A DNA stretch of 24,252 nt from JBDKUD01 sp050943315 (GTDB taxonomy: Bacteria; Bacillota; Syntrophomonadia; Syntrophomonadales; Syntrophomonadaceae): contig JBMNOY010000033.1 of NCBI GenBank assembly GCA_050943315.1, positions 1-24,252 of the forward strand, written 5' to 3'. A program made the translations under genes and the position numbers. Of the stretch, positions 23,260-24,252 are shown piece after piece. The notes under the pieces were generated by a model. That model worked only from the letters and a program-made list of their open reading frames with translations. It did no database searches and had not been told where the DNA came from. Numbering within the stretch: position 1 is the first letter of the stretch; each line of letters opens with the position of its first letter.

Positions 23260-23369
23260 TTAACCTCCTGTTTTGCTAAAAATATAGTTCTACTTCATAT
23301 CAAATACCAGTTTATTAAGTTTATTGTACTTTTGATATTAATTTTTATCAATTACATTCTGGATTATGT

Positions 23370-23399
23370 TTGGCAGGTATCCGTGAAATTGCGTAAAAT
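23370..23399 (+). promoter_or_regulatory. Plus-strand sigma-A-like promoter in the tatA upstream gap
   Basis: TTGGCA (23370-23375) and TAAAAT (23394-23399) are both five of six to consensus, with an 18-nt spacer. No plus-strand ORF follows; the sequence downstream is the foldable region 23406-23589. The promoter points away from tatA and towards the converging small membrane-protein gene. Confidence 0.55.
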
Positions 23400-23405
23400 T
23401 AAATA

Positions 23406-23589
23406 TTGTTTAAGTAGCCAGGAAAAAAGAAGATTCATGGGTGAGCCATAGCAGGCTAAGATGTGAAGCTAATCATGAATATCCTGAACAAATAATAGCG
23501 AGCTAAAGGGACGAATTGCGGGAACTTTTCAGGTGCTGAATCGGGTCAGCCGGGCCAAACTTGTGGGGGGAATTTTTCCCCCCTGCCCG
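23406..23589 (+). ncRNA. Candidate structured noncoding RNA, about 185 nt
   Basis: This part of a 336-nt gap has no convincing ORF but several nested stems on the plus strand. CAGGA/UCCUG (23419-23423 with 23482-23486) closes AUUCAUG/CAUGAAU (23433-23439 with 23474-23480) and AGCC/GGCU. GCUGA/UCAGC lies at about 23535-23550. At the 3' end, CGGGC/GCCCG (23551-23555 with 23585-23589) encloses GGGGGG/CCCCCC (23565-23570 with 23578-23583). A promoter precedes it. It lacks the U-run of an intrinsic terminator. I cannot name its family; large clostridial RNAs such as the raiA motif are worth comparing. Bases 23260-23369 hold only AT-rich sequence. Confidence 0.4.
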
Positions 23590-23595
23590 ATAGAA

Positions 23596-23925
23596 TCATC
23601 TTAATTCTGTAGGAACAAAGGCATCAACCAGACCAATCACAAAAGCGGCCAGCAAACTACCCAGTAAGGATACCGACAGATAGTTTGGAACTATGAATTG
23701 GGCCAGATAAATAACTACTGCCGCTGTAATGAAACCTACAACTCCACGGCTCCGCGGTGAGATTTTATCCCCCAGTATTAGTTCCACTAACCAGCCCAGT
23801 AATGCAATTACAAGCGCGGCAATTAGCGCCCCCCAGAAACCACTTACCCGGATTCCCGGCAGCAACCAACCCACTAAAAGCAATACCAGGGCAGATACTG
23901 CAAAACGAACAATGGTACCAATCAA
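23596..23925 (-). CDS. Small four-helix membrane protein of the phage-holin-4 (YvlD-like) family
   Basis: 109 residues, almost entirely hydrophobic, with four predicted membrane helices (about 5-24, 28-50, 62-82 and 86-104). The pattern LVGWLLPGIRVSGFWGALIAALVIALL resembles the Phage_holin_4_2/YvlD family, members of which are chromosomal and not lysis proteins. Function is unknown. The start is TTG at 23925, 8 nt after a strong GGAGG SD. A G/C-rich hairpin starts 6 nt after the stop codon and might end its transcript, but there is no U-run. Confidence 0.75.
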   Translation of the reverse strand: MIGTIVRFAVSALVLLLVGWLLPGIRVSGFWGALIAALVIALLGWLVELILGDKISPRSRGVVGFITAAVVIYLAQFIVPNYLSVSLLGSLLAAFVIGLVDAFVPTELR

Positions 23926-24182
23926 TTTTTATACCTCCTTTAACCCGTTCAAGTAGAACTTCAGCCCGGGCTTAATATTAACTCTACATATCTATATTTC
24001 CTTACGAGCTATAAAACTATACAAGATGGCCAGTTAATCTTTATGCTTTTTTCCTGGCTCAATTAGCGTTTTTCTTTGTGTCATATAAGACCGAAACGCC
24101 CGTCTACTGCTTAATTACATAAATGGAGGATAACATACATTATTGGCGAATATTACATTTATATCTTCTTGGAGGAACTGCT
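23926..24182. other. Divergent intergenic region before the comM/yifB start
   Basis: 257 nt between a minus-strand gene and a plus-strand gene, so it must hold promoters for both. It is AT-rich. I found no consensus -35/-10 pair good enough to call on either strand. GGAGGATAAC at 24125-24134 looks like an SD but no ATG, GTG or TTG start follows in range with an open frame. GCCCGGGC (23967-23974) is a short palindrome. Confidence 0.4.
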
Positions 24183-24252
24183 ATGCTCGCTATCGTCAAC
24201 ACCCTGGTTATAAATGGTATAGAAGCCCAGCCGGTAAAAGTGGAGGTTGATA
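24183..24252 (+). CDS. Start of a YifB/ComM-type Mg-chelatase-like AAA ATPase (truncated by window)
   Basis: Only the first 23 codons are present: MLAIVNTLVINGIEAQPVKV, then EVD. This matches the characteristic N-terminus of YifB/ComM proteins (ML-x-x-V-x-S-x-x-x-x-G-I-E-x-x-P-V-x-VEVD), which in ComM acts as a hexameric helicase in natural transformation. SD GGAGGA stands 6 nt before the ATG. It is the only plus-strand protein gene in the window. The call rests on a short segment. Confidence 0.7.
   Translation, partial: MLAIVNTLVINGIEAQPVKVEVD

Noticed and set aside
23565..23583. GGGGGG/CCCCCC hairpin as an intrinsic terminator
   Set aside because: It has no U-run on either strand; kept only as part of the structured region.
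1..24252. CRISPR arrays, tRNA or rRNA genes, complete insertion sequences, prophage genes
   Set aside because: None seen: no regularly spaced repeats, no cloverleaf or rRNA motifs, no transposase or integrase. The holin-like family name of the 23596-23925 gene is not evidence of a prophage.

Overview
The window looks like a chromosome segment of an anaerobic, spore-forming Gram-positive bacterium of the class Clostridia. The gene content and order recall Syntrophomonas- or Desulfotomaculum-type lineages, but no species can be named from sequence alone. Supporting signs are the yebC-ruvCAB-queA-tgt-yajC-secDF order, a BofC-like sporulation protein, an S-box (SAM-I) riboswitch, the anaerobe-type homocysteine module (HcyB + NIL-ferredoxin + UPF0280), a MetH without reactivation domain, strong purine-rich Shine-Dalgarno (SD) sites and frequent GTG/TTG starts. 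Almost every gene is on the minus strand; only the truncated comM/yifB start at the right edge is on the plus strand.

Left part (1-4680). An extragenic hairpin repeat of the GAACCGTCCCCATGCTTCC type is followed by a small M50 membrane protease, which overlaps a large DHH/CBS/tRNA-nucleotidyltransferase fusion. A CDF metal-efflux gene comes next. It has its own promoter just after secF and a ~117-nt leader in which a possible four-way junction and an intrinsic terminator compete for the same bases. This is a riboswitch or attenuator candidate that I cannot assign to a known class.

Centre (4680-13179). Reading in transcription order (right to left), this is ruvC-ruvA-ruvB (Holliday junction processing), queH-DUF2905-queA-tgt (late queuosine synthesis), then yajC, an HD-domain hydrolase, secD and secF (Sec accessory complex). 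A structured stretch of about 80 nt sits in front of queH.

13180-15751. A small transcription unit with a strong SD, a ~45-codon ORF and its own terminator lies between a BofC-like gene and ruvC. Upstream are yebC, which ends at a clear terminator, and an isoprenylcysteine-methyltransferase-like membrane protein.

Right part (15811-22939). This is a sulfur-amino-acid block: promoter, SAM-I riboswitch with terminator, metH, hcyB, NIL 2[4Fe-4S] ferredoxin and UPF0280, then cysK and nadE after a 94-nt snapback hairpin. The inferred logic is that aspartate semialdehyde plus sulfide is converted to homocysteine (HcyB, ferredoxin, UPF0280), MetH methylates it to methionine, and the end product SAM shuts off the transcript.

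Far right (22975-24252). tatA and a small four-helix membrane protein flank a 336-nt gap. The gap carries a good plus-strand sigma-A-like promoter followed by ~185 nt of strongly foldable sequence, a candidate noncoding RNA. The comM/yifB-type start follows at the edge.
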